11,414 bases of DNA from NCBI GenBank assembly GCA_013203545.1, contig JABMQA010001127.1, positions 1-11,414 on the forward strand, given 5' to 3'. The notes below the pieces were generated by a model. It made no database searches and was not told the origin of the DNA. It worked only from the letters and a program-made list of their open reading frames with translations. A program made the translations under genes and the position numbers. Below, in pieces: positions 1 through 7,655 of this stretch (positions are counted from its first letter, which is position 1; each line of letters begins with the position of its first letter). This DNA comes from Bacteroidota bacterium. Lineage in GTDB: Bacteria > Bacteroidota > Bacteroidia > Bacteroidales > 4484-276.

Positions 1-56
1 AGAGCACCTGACTCATAATCAGGTGGTCCCTGGTTCAAGTCCAGGTGGGCCCACCA
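1..56 (+). tRNA. tRNA with CAT anticodon (Ile2 or elongator Met), 3' part
   Basis: The 5' end lies before the window. The visible part gives a 5-bp anticodon stem (7-11 with 19-23), the loop CTCATAA with CAT at 14-16, a 5-bp T stem (29-33 with 41-45) around TTCAAGT, the 3' acceptor strand 46-52, discriminator A53 and an encoded CCA at 54-56. A CAT anticodon outside an initiator context means either elongator tRNA-Met or the tRNA-Ile2 whose C34 becomes lysidine. The missing acceptor 5' strand and D arm prevent a decision. The three-G run of initiator tRNA is absent from the anticodon stem, so fMet is unlikely. Confidence 0.93.
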
Positions 57-60
57 ATCA

Positions 61-87
61 AAAGCCACGCTTTGCGAGGCTTTTTTT
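61..87 (+). terminator. Intrinsic terminator of the tRNA gene
   Basis: The hairpin has outer arms AAAGCC (61-66) and GGCTTT (78-83). An A/A mismatch leads to inner arms CGC (68-70) and GCG (74-76) around TTT, and a T run continues to 87. It starts 4 bases after the encoded CCA, so it ends the tRNA transcript. Confidence 0.85.
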
Positions 88-123
88 ATTTGTGTTGAGG
101 GGATGAAAATGCTATATTTTATC

Positions 124-154
124 GAAAATCCTAAACCAACTGGCGCGGATTTTC
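124..154. repeat. 8-bp inverted repeat in the tRNA/surface-protein gap
   Basis: GAAAATCC (124-131) is exactly inverted as GGATTTTC (147-154) across a 15-base spacer. It lies between the tRNA terminator and the terminator of the convergent gene. No T run follows on either strand, so it is not an intrinsic terminator. Its role is unknown and an inverted repeat of this size could be chance. Confidence 0.3.
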
Positions 155-196
155 AATCGCGTCTCATAGCACTTCCCAGTGGAATTTTTTTAAAAT

Positions 197-228
197 AAAA
201 AGGGCCACCTGATCAGAGGCAGCCCTTG
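197..228 (-). terminator. Intrinsic terminator of the large T9SS surface protein gene
   Basis: Read on the minus strand, AAGGGC pairs with GCCCTT (plus positions 222-227 and 200-205). The stem is extended inward by pairs that include G-U wobbles around an 8-base loop, and a T-rich tail (plus 191-200) follows. It begins about 20 bases after the TAA stop of the gene at 249-3953. Confidence 0.8.
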
Positions 229-248
229 GATAACCAACAAAAAAAGCA

Positions 249-3200
249 TTAATTTAAAACAATCTTTTCGGAGAAAAACCTTGCATCACCGTATAGCTGC
301 ATTAAGTAAAGCCCTCTTTCAAATGATGACAGGTCTAATATGATGGTATTGGTCTCAGTGGGGTTGATACTCATTACTTGTTTACCACTTACTGCTCGGA
401 TTACAATTTTCTTTATATGCTGAGTTGTTGATATTTTTACCATGCCATCGGTGGGATTTGGGGATATTTGACAGTTTATCCCGCCGGCCTCACTAATTTC
501 CAGAGCCATTATTTTGAGCTGATTGACTGCTGAAATACCATTGTTTGAAAACAAGCCGGAATTGGGCATCGAAAAATCATAATCAACTTCCAGATCGTAC
601 ATTTCATCTTCGGTTTCTTTGTAAAGTCTGAAAACAAACTGTTCGTTTTCATCAAGGCCATCCTTTTCTGGTGTCGTAATGTCGTCTCCAAATGCAGTTA
701 TGGCAAATGCATCACCCGTAAATTGCTCCAAACCCACGCATTGTCCATCCGAAGTAAACACCCCGACGATATCGTTTTCAGTAAGTTCGTTCAGTACATC
801 GCCTGAAAATGCAATGGTATGCATCGAATTGGTAGGCACTGCAATATCCCAATCCGAAACGGTTACATCGAATAAAGATAAATGTGATGGGCTGCTTTTC
901 AATTGATTTTCGCATGATGGGAAAGGTAGTTCAAAGTTATCAGCTGCCTGGATAAGGTATGCTTCCCCTGGCGTTAGTTCGGTGAGGGTGTATATGTTGT
1001 ATGCAGGCCAGAAAACTTTGCTCCCCGATATTTCCCTAACAATGACCACATCTTCAATATACGCACTCAGTATTTCCTGGATATTCACTTCACACATTAC
1101 CGGTACCGGCAGGAAACCCCATCCCTCCTTAACACTGAGGGTTATCTCATCTTCAATTCCACCGAAAAATGCCAATTCCACAGGATTTTCCAGTTTAATA
1201 TTGTATCCGGTTCTGTTATTCCATATTAATAATGTGTTTATTCCCATTTCCGGCCAAAAAACACCTGAGAAATTATTCATCATGATCAGATTTTCCGTCA
1301 AAGGTTCCAGAAAGGTGATGAGTTCAGGGTTTAACGGAACCACCGGGCTGGAAATGCCACTCCACCCTGATGGTATGGTCACATTGAAAGAAATTGCGGC
1401 CACCAGGCTTGTCAATGCAGATGTTCCAAACGGGGTAAAATTACCCTGGCAGGGTAATGTTTCATCATAGGTCACCTGGGCGTTATACTCCACTTCGTCG
1501 CTCCAGTTGTAAACTTTCCAGATGAATTCATCACCTGTAAGGAATCCATCTTTTTCAGAAGTGTAGGAATTATCTGCATAGGCAAAAACGGCAATGTTGT
1601 TTTCACCATTCCATATCTCCGCACCACCACAGGTTAGCCCATTGTTTTCATCCATATAAAAAACACCGATATGGTCGCCTGGTTCAAGCGGCGCCCCCAA
1701 AATATTGGGAAAAGCTTCGAGCGGAACGGCAACAACATGCATTTGAGATGTACTATTGTGTTCCCATCCGGGCGGAAGGATTACAGGATCCGCGTTAACT
1801 ATAATAAAATCTTCTTTTGTCTCTACATCAGTAGCTCCGGCATAATACGCCGTTAAAGTCACACTAAAAATCCCTGGTGTGTTGAATATTACAACCGGAT
1901 TATGCTGATAGGAGATGGAAGGAGAGGCCCCTTCTATTTCCCATATCCAGAATGAAGGATCACCGGTACTCAGGTCGGTAAAATGAACAATCTCACCTTC
2001 AAAAATTTCAGTTAAATCAGCGGTGAAATCAGCATCAATGGTATAAAGACTGGTAATCGCTGATGTCCCGAACTGTGAAAAATGCCCCTGGCAGGGATAG
2101 GATGCGTCATAGGTAGCAAATGCGTCATATTCTTGTTCACTACTCCAGTTGTAAACTTTCCATATGAGTTTTTCTCCGGTATGGAAGCCGTCTTTTTCGG
2201 TGGTAAAGGGATCGTCACCAAATGCTATGATAGCAATATTACTTTCACCATTCCAGATATCCGTGCCACCACATCTTAACTGGTTGGTGTCATCCGAATA
2301 AAAAACGCCGATGTGGTCTCCGGGTTCAAGCGGCATCCCTGAAATATTTGGATTCGCTTCCAGTGGGATTGCAATTACGTGCATTTGAGATGTGCTGTTG
2401 TATTCCCAGCCGGGTGGAATGACTACCGGAACCTCATTAACAATGATAAAGCCTTCTTTTGTTTCTATGTCTGTAGCACCGGCATAATAAGCTGTTAATG
2501 TGACGCTGAAAACACCGGGCGTGTTGAATATTACAACCGGATTATGCTGATATGAAATGGATGGAGATGCGCCTTCTATTTGCCATATCCAGAATGCCGG
2601 ATTTCCGATACTCAGGTCGGAAAAATGAACCACATCGCCCACGTTAATTTCAGTTTTATCGGCGGTGAAATCGGCATCAATGGTATAAAGACTACCAAGC
2701 GCAGATGTCCCAAAATGCATAAATTCACCTTGATAAGGAAGTGCCATATCATAGGTGGCAAAGGCATCAACTTCCCTCGCCCTGCTCCAATCATATATTT
2801 TCCAGGTGAATGCCTCGCCTATAAAAAAGCCATCTTTTTCACTGGTAAACGAATCGTCACCGTATGCAATAATGGCAATTGTGCTTTCACCGGTCCATAT
2901 TTCAGCGCCTCCACATTTTAACTCGTTGTTGTCATCCGAATAAAAAACACCAATGTGGTCTCCGGGTTCCAGGGGAATTCCTCCGATATTGGGATTTGCC
3001 ACAGGCGGGATAGCAATTACATGCAACTGTGATGTGCCGGTGTATTCCCATCCCGGTGGCAGGAATGAGTTTCCCTCATCAACCGTAATGTATGCGTCTT
3101 TGATTTCAATATCAGTGGCTCCTGCCTTTTGAGCCGTTAATTTTACGCTGAAAATTCCGGGCGTATTAAATATTACTACAGGATTTTGTTGGTATGATAT

Positions 3201-3953
3201 AGATGGTGACGCCCCTTCTATTTCCCATATCCAGAATACCGGGTTCCCTGTACTCAGGTCGGAAAAATGAACCACTTCACCCACAATAATCTCCGTTTGA
3301 TCAGCAGTGAATTCAGCATTGAGCGTATCGCTTGCAGTTACTGTAATATAGCCTTCGCGGAACAAGGTATCTGATCCATATTCATTCGAGGCAATGAGGG
3401 TTATATCATACACCCCGGGTAGGTTAAATATTACTTCATAGGGTTCCTCTTCGGTGGAAAATGCCGGTTCGCCACCCTGAAAAACCCAAAACCACTCTTC
3501 CGGTTCGTTTAATGACATATCGTAAAAATCAACCTCATCACCGGTTTCAATTTCTGTTGAACTGGCGCAGAAATTGGCAATCGGTGGTTCCTGGGGTATG
3601 GTTCCGCTTACAGTAATATAGTTGTATTTGGTGAGGGTATCCGCTCCCAATTCATTCGATACAATCAGCGTTACATCATACACCCCGGGTTGATTGTATG
3701 CAATATCCTCAGGATCCTGTTCCGTTGAAAAGGATGGCGTAGCGCCATTGAATATCCAGTACCATGAAGTGGGGTCGTGTTTCGAATGGTCTTTGAACGA
3801 TGTTGTCTGTCCGGTTTGTAAATGCTTTTTGGTGGCCGTGAATTTTGCTACCGGCGGTTTATTGGGACTCATCACCTGTGCCGAAGTCTGGATTTCGAAA
3901 AGAAAAAATGATAATGTGACCAGTATAATAAGGTGTAGTGCTATTTTCATCAT
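249..3953 (-). CDS. Large secreted PKD-repeat protein with T9SS sorting domain
   Basis: The 1234-residue protein is predicted to be exported and then surface-attached or released through T9SS; its ligand or activity is unknown. Residues 1-26 form a signal peptide (MMK, hydrophobic core, ending SAQ). Two PKD domains follow (about 32-116 and 117-207), with motifs such as WYWIFNG and PGVYDVTL. Next come three copies of a 214-residue unit starting at residues 212, 426 and 640, each a PKD domain plus a module of about 130 residues (PLEPGDHIGVFY, CGG, EKDGF). Residues 854-1032 hold a GWSG region with two related halves (VFWPEMGINTL and VFWPAYNIYTL). A diverged fourth copy of the 130-residue module spans about 1033-1145. 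The type A sorting domain is at about 1159-1234 (SPNPTDG, LDLSSFERGLYLMQL, final SEKIVLN). Starts at 3953 and 3950 are equally plausible because the gene begins ATG ATG. No catalytic domain was recognised; an adhesin or structural role is only an inference from PKD content. Confidence 0.93.
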   Translation of the reverse strand: MMKIALHLIILVTLSFFLFEIQTSAQVMSPNKPPVAKFTATKKHLQTGQTTSFKDHSKHDPTSWYWIFNGATPSFSTEQDPEDIAYNQPGVYDVTLIVSNELGADTLTKYNYITVSGTIPQEPPIANFCASSTEIETGDEVDFYDMSLNEPEEWFWVFQGGEPAFSTEEEPYEVIFNLPGVYDITLIASNEYGSDTLFREGYITVTASDTLNAEFTADQTEIIVGEVVHFSDLSTGNPVFWIWEIEGASPSISYQQNPVVIFNTPGIFSVKLTAQKAGATDIEIKDAYITVDEGNSFLPPGWEYTGTSQLHVIAIPPVANPNIGGIPLEPGDHIGVFYSDDNNELKCGGAEIWTGESTIAIIAYGDDSFTSEKDGFFIGEAFTWKIYDWSRAREVDAFATYDMALPYQGEFMHFGTSALGSLYTIDADFTADKTEINVGDVVHFSDLSIGNPAFWIWQIEGASPSISYQHNPVVIFNTPGVFSVTLTAYYAGATDIETKEGFIIVNEVPVVIPPGWEYNSTSQMHVIAIPLEANPNISGMPLEPGDHIGVFYSDDTNQLRCGGTDIWNGESNIAIIAFGDDPFTTEKDGFHTGEKLIWKVYNWSSEQEYDAFATYDASYPCQGHFSQFGTSAITSLYTIDADFTADLTEIFEGEIVHFTDLSTGDPSFWIWEIEGASPSISYQHNPVVIFNTPGIFSVTLTAYYAGATDVETKEDFIIVNADPVILPPGWEHNSTSQMHVVAVPLEAFPNILGAPLEPGDHIGVFYMDENNGLTCGGAEIWNGENNIAVFAYADNSYTSEKDGFLTGDEFIWKVYNWSDEVEYNAQVTYDETLPCQGNFTPFGTSALTSLVAAISFNVTIPSGWSGISSPVVPLNPELITFLEPLTENLIMMNNFSGVFWPEMGINTLLIWNNRTGYNIKLENPVELAFFGGIEDEITLSVKEGWGFLPVPVMCEVNIQEILSAYIEDVVIVREISGSKVFWPAYNIYTLTELTPGEAYLIQAADNFELPFPSCENQLKSSPSHLSLFDVTVSDWDIAVPTNSMHTIAFSGDVLNELTENDIVGVFTSDGQCVGLEQFTGDAFAITAFGDDITTPEKDGLDENEQFVFRLYKETEDEMYDLEVDYDFSMPNSGLFSNNGISAVNQLKIMALEISEAGGINCQISPNPTDGMVKISTTQHIKKIVIRAVSGKQVMSINPTETNTIILDLSSFERGLYLMQLYGDARFFSEKIVLN
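1395..3320 (-). repeat. Three in-frame 642-bp coding repeats
   Basis: Equivalent codons at the start of the repeated unit (N/D-A-E/D-F-T-A-D) end at 3320, 2678 and 2036, giving a spacing of exactly 642 bp (214 codons) twice. The three units are therefore 3320-2679, 2678-2037 and 2036-1395. Nucleotide similarity is high in patches, for example the run encoding NPVVIFNTPG, but the copies are not identical. This indicates tandem duplication followed by divergence rather than recent expansion. Confidence 0.9.
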
Positions 3954-4034
3954 GTTGATATTTTGGTTGACATTTTATTACATATTAATTGATGACACAT
4001 ATAAGTTTGTAAATGTATGTCAGAAAATGTTAAA

Positions 4035-4049
4035 TTCCAAATTTTGGAA
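4035..4049. promoter_or_regulatory. Perfect 7+1+7 palindrome upstream of the surface-protein gene
   Basis: TTCCAAA, a central T, and TTTGGAA form a perfect dyad about 80 bases upstream of the minus-strand start at 3953. The size and spacing suit a dimeric-repressor operator, but nothing else supports that. No clear TAnnTTTG promoter was found on the minus strand between this dyad and the gene. Confidence 0.3.
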
Positions 4050-4232
4050 GAAAATATATTTTAACTCGTGCCAAAGAATGAAATGTAGCCCATATGTATT
4101 AGGAATTTACAAAGATTTAACATTTTTTAAATATAGGGGATTTTTTTTTAAACCGAAGGATTTATTGGATGATTGGTAAAATATCGATTAAAAAGATTTA
4201 CAAGTTATAGTGCGAAACTAATTGAGCAAACG

Positions 4233-4440
4233 CTAATTGCAACTGATAACAATTTTTTTTGCAATGGAATATTGGTTACTGGTGAAGATAAGGAGATACA
4301 TTCCTTTGTCCAGATGCGAAACGTCAATAGTGGCAGTAGTTGTTTCTGATCCGGGATTTTATTTCAGCCCCATTCAGTACAAAGTTTGGATAAAGTTTTG
4401 AAAAATTATCTGTCAAAAAATTATCTTTAACAAAATCAGC
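4233..4440 (-). pseudogene. Decayed C-terminal T9SS sorting domain
   Basis: Minus-strand codons from 4358 down to the stop at 4233-4235 read NPGSETTTATIDVSHLDKG and continue MYLLIFTSNQYSIAKKIVIS-C-N-stop. This is a normal end of a T9SS type A sorting domain (hydrophobic-DVS-LDKG-YLL-IF, then KKIV). An in-frame stop (4359-4361) precedes it. A different frame just upstream reads NFSKLYPN (LYPN at 4384-4395), which resembles the usual start of such a domain. The roughly 40 residues normally between the two halves are mostly missing, so a deletion plus frameshift is inferred. No body of the parent gene was recognised up to 4655. The AT-rich stretch 4050-4232 shows nothing further. Confidence 0.7.
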
Positions 4441-4586
4441 ATCAATTCCAAACGCTATGCTGTACCTGATACGTGAATAAATACAACCGATGTAATTGGC
4501 TAATTTTCTTGACCAACAGCAAGAAAATCCAGTTCAATGACAAGATATTTCACTTCCCATAAAAGAACATCCACCTAAAATAATCA

Positions 4587-4614
4587 TTGTGTATTTAAGA
4601 AATCGTTAGTTTTG
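4587..4614 (+). promoter_or_regulatory. Bacteroidota sigma-A-type promoter of the permease pair
   Basis: TTG at 4587-4589 (-33 element) is followed by exactly 17 bases and TAGTTTTG at 4607-4614. That fits the Bacteroidota -7 consensus TAnnTTTG at all fixed positions. Transcription should start near 4620, giving a leader of about 35 bases before the ATG at 4656. The leader has no convincing Shine-Dalgarno sequence, as is usual in this phylum. Confidence 0.7.
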
Positions 4615-4655
4615 GGGTTTAATAGAATCATCATTAACTTAAATCTTGCCGGGAT

Positions 4656-5888
4656 ATGTTTTTCATCGACAAGTGGGAAGAAATTTTCAGTACCATAAAA
4701 AAGAACAAGCTACGAACCTTTCTTACCGGGTTTAGTGTAGCCTGGGGCATCTTTATGTTGATTATATTACTGGGATCGGGACATGGTCTTGAACATGGTG
4801 TCCGCGACCAGTTTAAATCATCCGCCACAAACACCCTGTGGGTGTGGGGTGGTCAAACAAGCAAAGCCTATAAGGGTTTGAAGCCGGGCAGGCGTATTGA
4901 ATTCGACAATGATGATTATGATAACCTGAAACATACTGTTAACGGTATTGGACTTATGGCAGGTCGTTCGAACGTTTGGGGTGACAATACGGTTTCATAC
5001 GAAGGGGAATATGGAAATTTTGACATTAGAACCTGTCATCCGGATTATGAACACATCGAAAAGCTGGTATTGCTTGAAGGGCGGTTCATCAATAAATATG
5101 ACGTTGAGAAAAACCTGAAGGTTGCATGCATTGGTGTTCAGGTTAAAGATGCATTGTTTAAAGATAAGCCTGCACTGGGTGAATATATTAAAGTAAAGGG
5201 TGTTCCGTTTAAGGTGGTTGGTATTTATGAAGATGACGATGGCCGCCAGGATAACCAGCGTGTGGTTTACCTTCCCATCACCACTGCACAAAAGGTTTTT
5301 ATGGGTCGCGACCGGCTGCAAACAATTGCCATTACTGTTGGTTCAAGTGACGTGGAAGACAGTAAGCGTATGGAGGATGATATCAAGACCAGGATTTCAT
5401 CACGGTACTCATTCGATAAAGCGGACGAAAGGGCAATGTTTGTATGGAACGGCATGGAGGAATTTAAAAAATTCCAGGATCTCTTTGCAGCCATCAGGAT
5501 GTTTATCTGGATCATTGGTATCGGTACCATTATCGCAGGGATTGTGGGCGTAAGCAATATCATGATGATCACCGTAAAAGAACGAACCAAAGAGATAGGT
5601 ATCAGGAAATCACTGGGCGCGACACCATGGTCTATCATAATGATGGTGATGCAGGAATCCATATTTATTACAGCACTGGCCGGATACATTGGACTGGTAC
5701 TGGGTGTTGGGTCGCTTGAATTGATATCACCACATATACAAACCGAATTTTTCAGAAATCCTGAGGCCAACCTGAATATTGCAATCAGTGCAACCTTTGT
5801 CCTGATCGTTGCTGGTATGATTGCCGGATATGTTCCTGCTCGCAGGGCTGCAGCCATCAGGCCGGTTGAAGCGCTCAGGGATGAGTAA
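4656..5888 (+). CDS. MacB/FtsX-type ABC transporter permease, first of a pair
   Basis: This 410-residue inner-membrane permease has the MacB topology. A short cytoplasmic amphipathic start (WEEIFSTIKKNKLRTFLTG) is followed by TM1 at about 20-40 and a large periplasmic core of about 45-275. Three TM segments follow at about 280-307, 328-353 and 374-393. The FtsX-family signature VKERTKEIGIRKSLGATP follows TM2, and the protein ends PARRAAAIRPVEALRDE. MacB-family permeases couple cytosolic ATP hydrolysis to periplasmic movements that push substrates through a tripartite pump or handle lipoproteins; the substrate cannot be read here. This protein has no nucleotide-binding domain and so needs a separate ATPase. 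The start is the first ATG after a good promoter. It is 22 bases from its downstream paralogue and probably co-transcribed with it. Confidence 0.92.
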   Translation: MFFIDKWEEIFSTIKKNKLRTFLTGFSVAWGIFMLIILLGSGHGLEHGVRDQFKSSATNTLWVWGGQTSKAYKGLKPGRRIEFDNDDYDNLKHTVNGIGLMAGRSNVWGDNTVSYEGEYGNFDIRTCHPDYEHIEKLVLLEGRFINKYDVEKNLKVACIGVQVKDALFKDKPALGEYIKVKGVPFKVVGIYEDDDGRQDNQRVVYLPITTAQKVFMGRDRLQTIAITVGSSDVEDSKRMEDDIKTRISSRYSFDKADERAMFVWNGMEEFKKFQDLFAAIRMFIWIIGIGTIIAGIVGVSNIMMITVKERTKEIGIRKSLGATPWSIIMMVMQESIFITALAGYIGLVLGVGSLELISPHIQTEFFRNPEANLNIAISATFVLIVAGMIAGYVPARRAAAIRPVEALRDE

Positions 5889-5910
5889 AATTGTCTAAAT
5901 TTGGCACCTT

Positions 5911-7185
5911 ATGAAAATCTTCGACCGTGACCTTTGGCAGGAAATATTCCACACCTTGAAAAAGAACAAGCTTCGAACCTTCATGACTGCGTTTGGTGTG
6001 TTCTGGGGGATTTTCATGCTCATCATTATGCTGGGATCGGGTAATGGCCTCGAAAATGGCGTCACTGATGGAATGGGTGATTTTGCCACAAACAGTGTTT
6101 TTATATGGACTGAGCGGACTACCATTCCTTACAAAGGACTGCCGAGAGGAAGGGGTTTTTATTTTGATAACCGCGACATCAAGGCATTGAAGCAAAATAT
6201 ACCCGAAATCAAATACCTTGCCCCAAAAATCCGGGGATGGTCGGCAGGCGACGGCACCAATAATACCATCAGAAAAAACAAGAGCGGCGCATTCTCTATT
6301 ATGGGTGAGTATCCTGAATGGAACAAAATAGACCCGATGGATATCTTCATGGGCAGATTTATCAACGAAATCGACATCAATGAAAGGCGTAAGGTAGCGG
6401 TAATCGGTACGCGGGTGCGGGAGGTACTGTTTGAACCTGATGAAGATCCGTTGGGACAATATATCCAACTCCAGGGTGTATATTTCCAGGTTGTTGGCGT
6501 GTTTAAGCCGCTGAATACAAATATCAATTTTGGTGGCGAAAAGGAGCAGAGTATTTACATTCCGTTTACCACATTGCAAAAAACCTATAATTATGGTGAT
6601 ATTGTCGGGTGGTTTTCGATCACTTCAAAAGAAAATATTCCTGCCTCTATAGTAGAGGAAAAGGCACTCAAATTACTTGCACAGCGCCATACGGTATCTC
6701 CCGACGACAAAGAGGCTTTCGGTCACTTCAACCTTGAAGAGGAATTCAATCAGATGAATGGTTTATTTACGGGCATTGCCGGATTGATATGGGTAGTGGG
6801 TATCGGTACACTGCTCGCCGGTGTGATTGGTATCAGCAACATCATGCTGGTGATTGTAAAGGAACGTACCAGGGAAATTGGCATTCAGCGTGCCCTTGGG
6901 GCCACACCATTCAACATCATCAGTCAGATCATCCTCGAATCGGTATTCCTTACAACCATAGCCGGGTATTTTGGGCTTGTTGCAGGTGTTGGATTGGTGG
7001 AGGGAATTAATTACATGTTGATCAACATGGGCAGCGATAATGAAATGTTCAAGAATCCCGAAGTTGATTTTAATGTTGCGGTCACCGCATTGGTTATTCT
7101 TATTTTTGCCGGTGCACTGGCAGGATTAATACCCGCCCGGAGAGCTGTTAAGATAAAGCCCATCGATGCATTAAGGTACGAATAG
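5911..7185 (+). CDS. MacB/FtsX-type ABC transporter permease, second of a pair
   Basis: This 424-residue paralogue of the preceding gene has the same layout. The N-terminus LWQEIFHTLKKNKLRTF matches the first permease almost residue for residue, and GSGNGLENGV replaces GSGHGLEHGV. A periplasmic core follows, then TM2, the signature VKERTREIGIQRALGATP, TM3, TM4 and the tail PARRAVKIKPIDALRYE. The cores differ much more than the membrane ends, which fits a heterodimeric permease where the two subunits specialise in the periplasm; that is inference. No own promoter is seen in the 22-base gap. The stop codon (7183-7185) is 5 bases from the convergent queD stop. Confidence 0.92.
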   Translation: MKIFDRDLWQEIFHTLKKNKLRTFMTAFGVFWGIFMLIIMLGSGNGLENGVTDGMGDFATNSVFIWTERTTIPYKGLPRGRGFYFDNRDIKALKQNIPEIKYLAPKIRGWSAGDGTNNTIRKNKSGAFSIMGEYPEWNKIDPMDIFMGRFINEIDINERRKVAVIGTRVREVLFEPDEDPLGQYIQLQGVYFQVVGVFKPLNTNINFGGEKEQSIYIPFTTLQKTYNYGDIVGWFSITSKENIPASIVEEKALKLLAQRHTVSPDDKEAFGHFNLEEEFNQMNGLFTGIAGLIWVVGIGTLLAGVIGISNIMLVIVKERTREIGIQRALGATPFNIISQIILESVFLTTIAGYFGLVAGVGLVEGINYMLINMGSDNEMFKNPEVDFNVAVTALVILIFAGALAGLIPARRAVKIKPIDALRYE

Positions 7186-7195
7186 AGGGTCTATT
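7181..7195. terminator. Possible bidirectional hairpin at the convergent junction
   Basis: AATAGA (7181-7186), GGG, TCTATT (7190-7195) form a perfect 6-bp stem with a 3-base loop containing both convergent stop codons. A wider inverted repeat, GGTACG (7175-7180) and CGTACC (7208-7213), flanks it. The stem is A/T-rich and lacks a proper T run, so any termination would be weak. Confidence 0.3.
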
Positions 7196-7640
7196 TATTA
7201 TCTTCAGCGTACCACTCTGTGTAAGAGGTCACGGTTTCCCAGAGTTTTAAATGATGCAGTTTTACATTTTCAGGTAACGCTTTTTGAATGCGTTCTGCAA
7301 AATCGATGATCATATTTTCACTCGTTGGCTGATAATCCACCTGTAAGATACGCTCGAAGTTTTGCTTCATTTGTATAAGCAATTCTTCCGGGGCATCATC
7401 CCTCATTATCAGTGAGTGGTCCAGTTCATCAACGATGAGTCCCCTAATGATTTTTTTTAGATCCTTAAAGTCGATCACCATACCAAATTTTGGGGAATCG
7501 GGGTCATTAATTGGTTCGCCGATCAAGGTTACAAGTAATTCGTATGAATGACCATGTATGTTTTTGCATAATCCGTCGTGCCCGGGTAGCGAATGGGCCA
7601 TGTCGAATTTATAGGCTTTTGTGATTCTGATTTTTGCCAT
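7191..7640 (-). CDS. queD: 6-carboxy-tetrahydropterin synthase (QueD/PTPS family)
   Basis: The 149-residue cytoplasmic enzyme belongs to the 6-pyruvoyl-tetrahydropterin synthase fold. As QueD it turns dihydroneopterin triphosphate into 6-carboxy-tetrahydropterin, the second step of preQ0/queuosine synthesis for tRNA. Zinc ligands H16 (FDMAHSL), H29 and H31 (NIHGHSY) are present. So are the catalytic cysteine C25, the D74-H75 pair (ELDHSL) and E135 (LWET). The substrate-pocket motif PTSEN is at 105-109. A segment of about 15-20 residues around 79-100 is longer than in E. coli QueD. No other queuosine gene is in the window, so a related pterin reaction is possible but less likely. It is last in the minus-strand cluster, 15 bases after the nuclease gene. 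No preQ1-type riboswitch is seen in that gap. Confidence 0.9.
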   Translation of the reverse strand: MAKIRITKAYKFDMAHSLPGHDGLCKNIHGHSYELLVTLIGEPINDPDSPKFGMVIDFKDLKKIIRGLIVDELDHSLIMRDDAPEELLIQMKQNFERILQVDYQPTSENMIIDFAERIQKALPENVKLHHLKLWETVTSYTEWYAEDNK

Positions 7641-7655
7641 TTGAAAATGCTGATC

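Noticed and set aside
1..56. The tRNA 3' end as an attachment site of an integrated element.
   Set aside because: No integrase and no repeat of the tRNA 3' end was found elsewhere in the window.
3694..4179. Plus-strand open frame of 161 codons covering the start of the surface-protein gene and its upstream region.
   Set aside because: Most of it is antisense to the signal peptide and first PKD domain, the rest is AT-rich low-complexity translation, and there is no promoter or recognisable domain.
4634..6125. Two minus-strand reading frames (4634-4834 and 5895-6125) with similar protein sequences, suggesting a small repeated gene.
   Set aside because: They are antisense to the homologous N-termini of the two paralogous permeases; their similarity simply mirrors that of the real genes.
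5875..6579. Minus-strand open frame of 234 codons.
   Set aside because: It is entirely antisense to the second permease apart from the intergenic edge, has no domain-like features, and the plus-strand gene is unambiguous.
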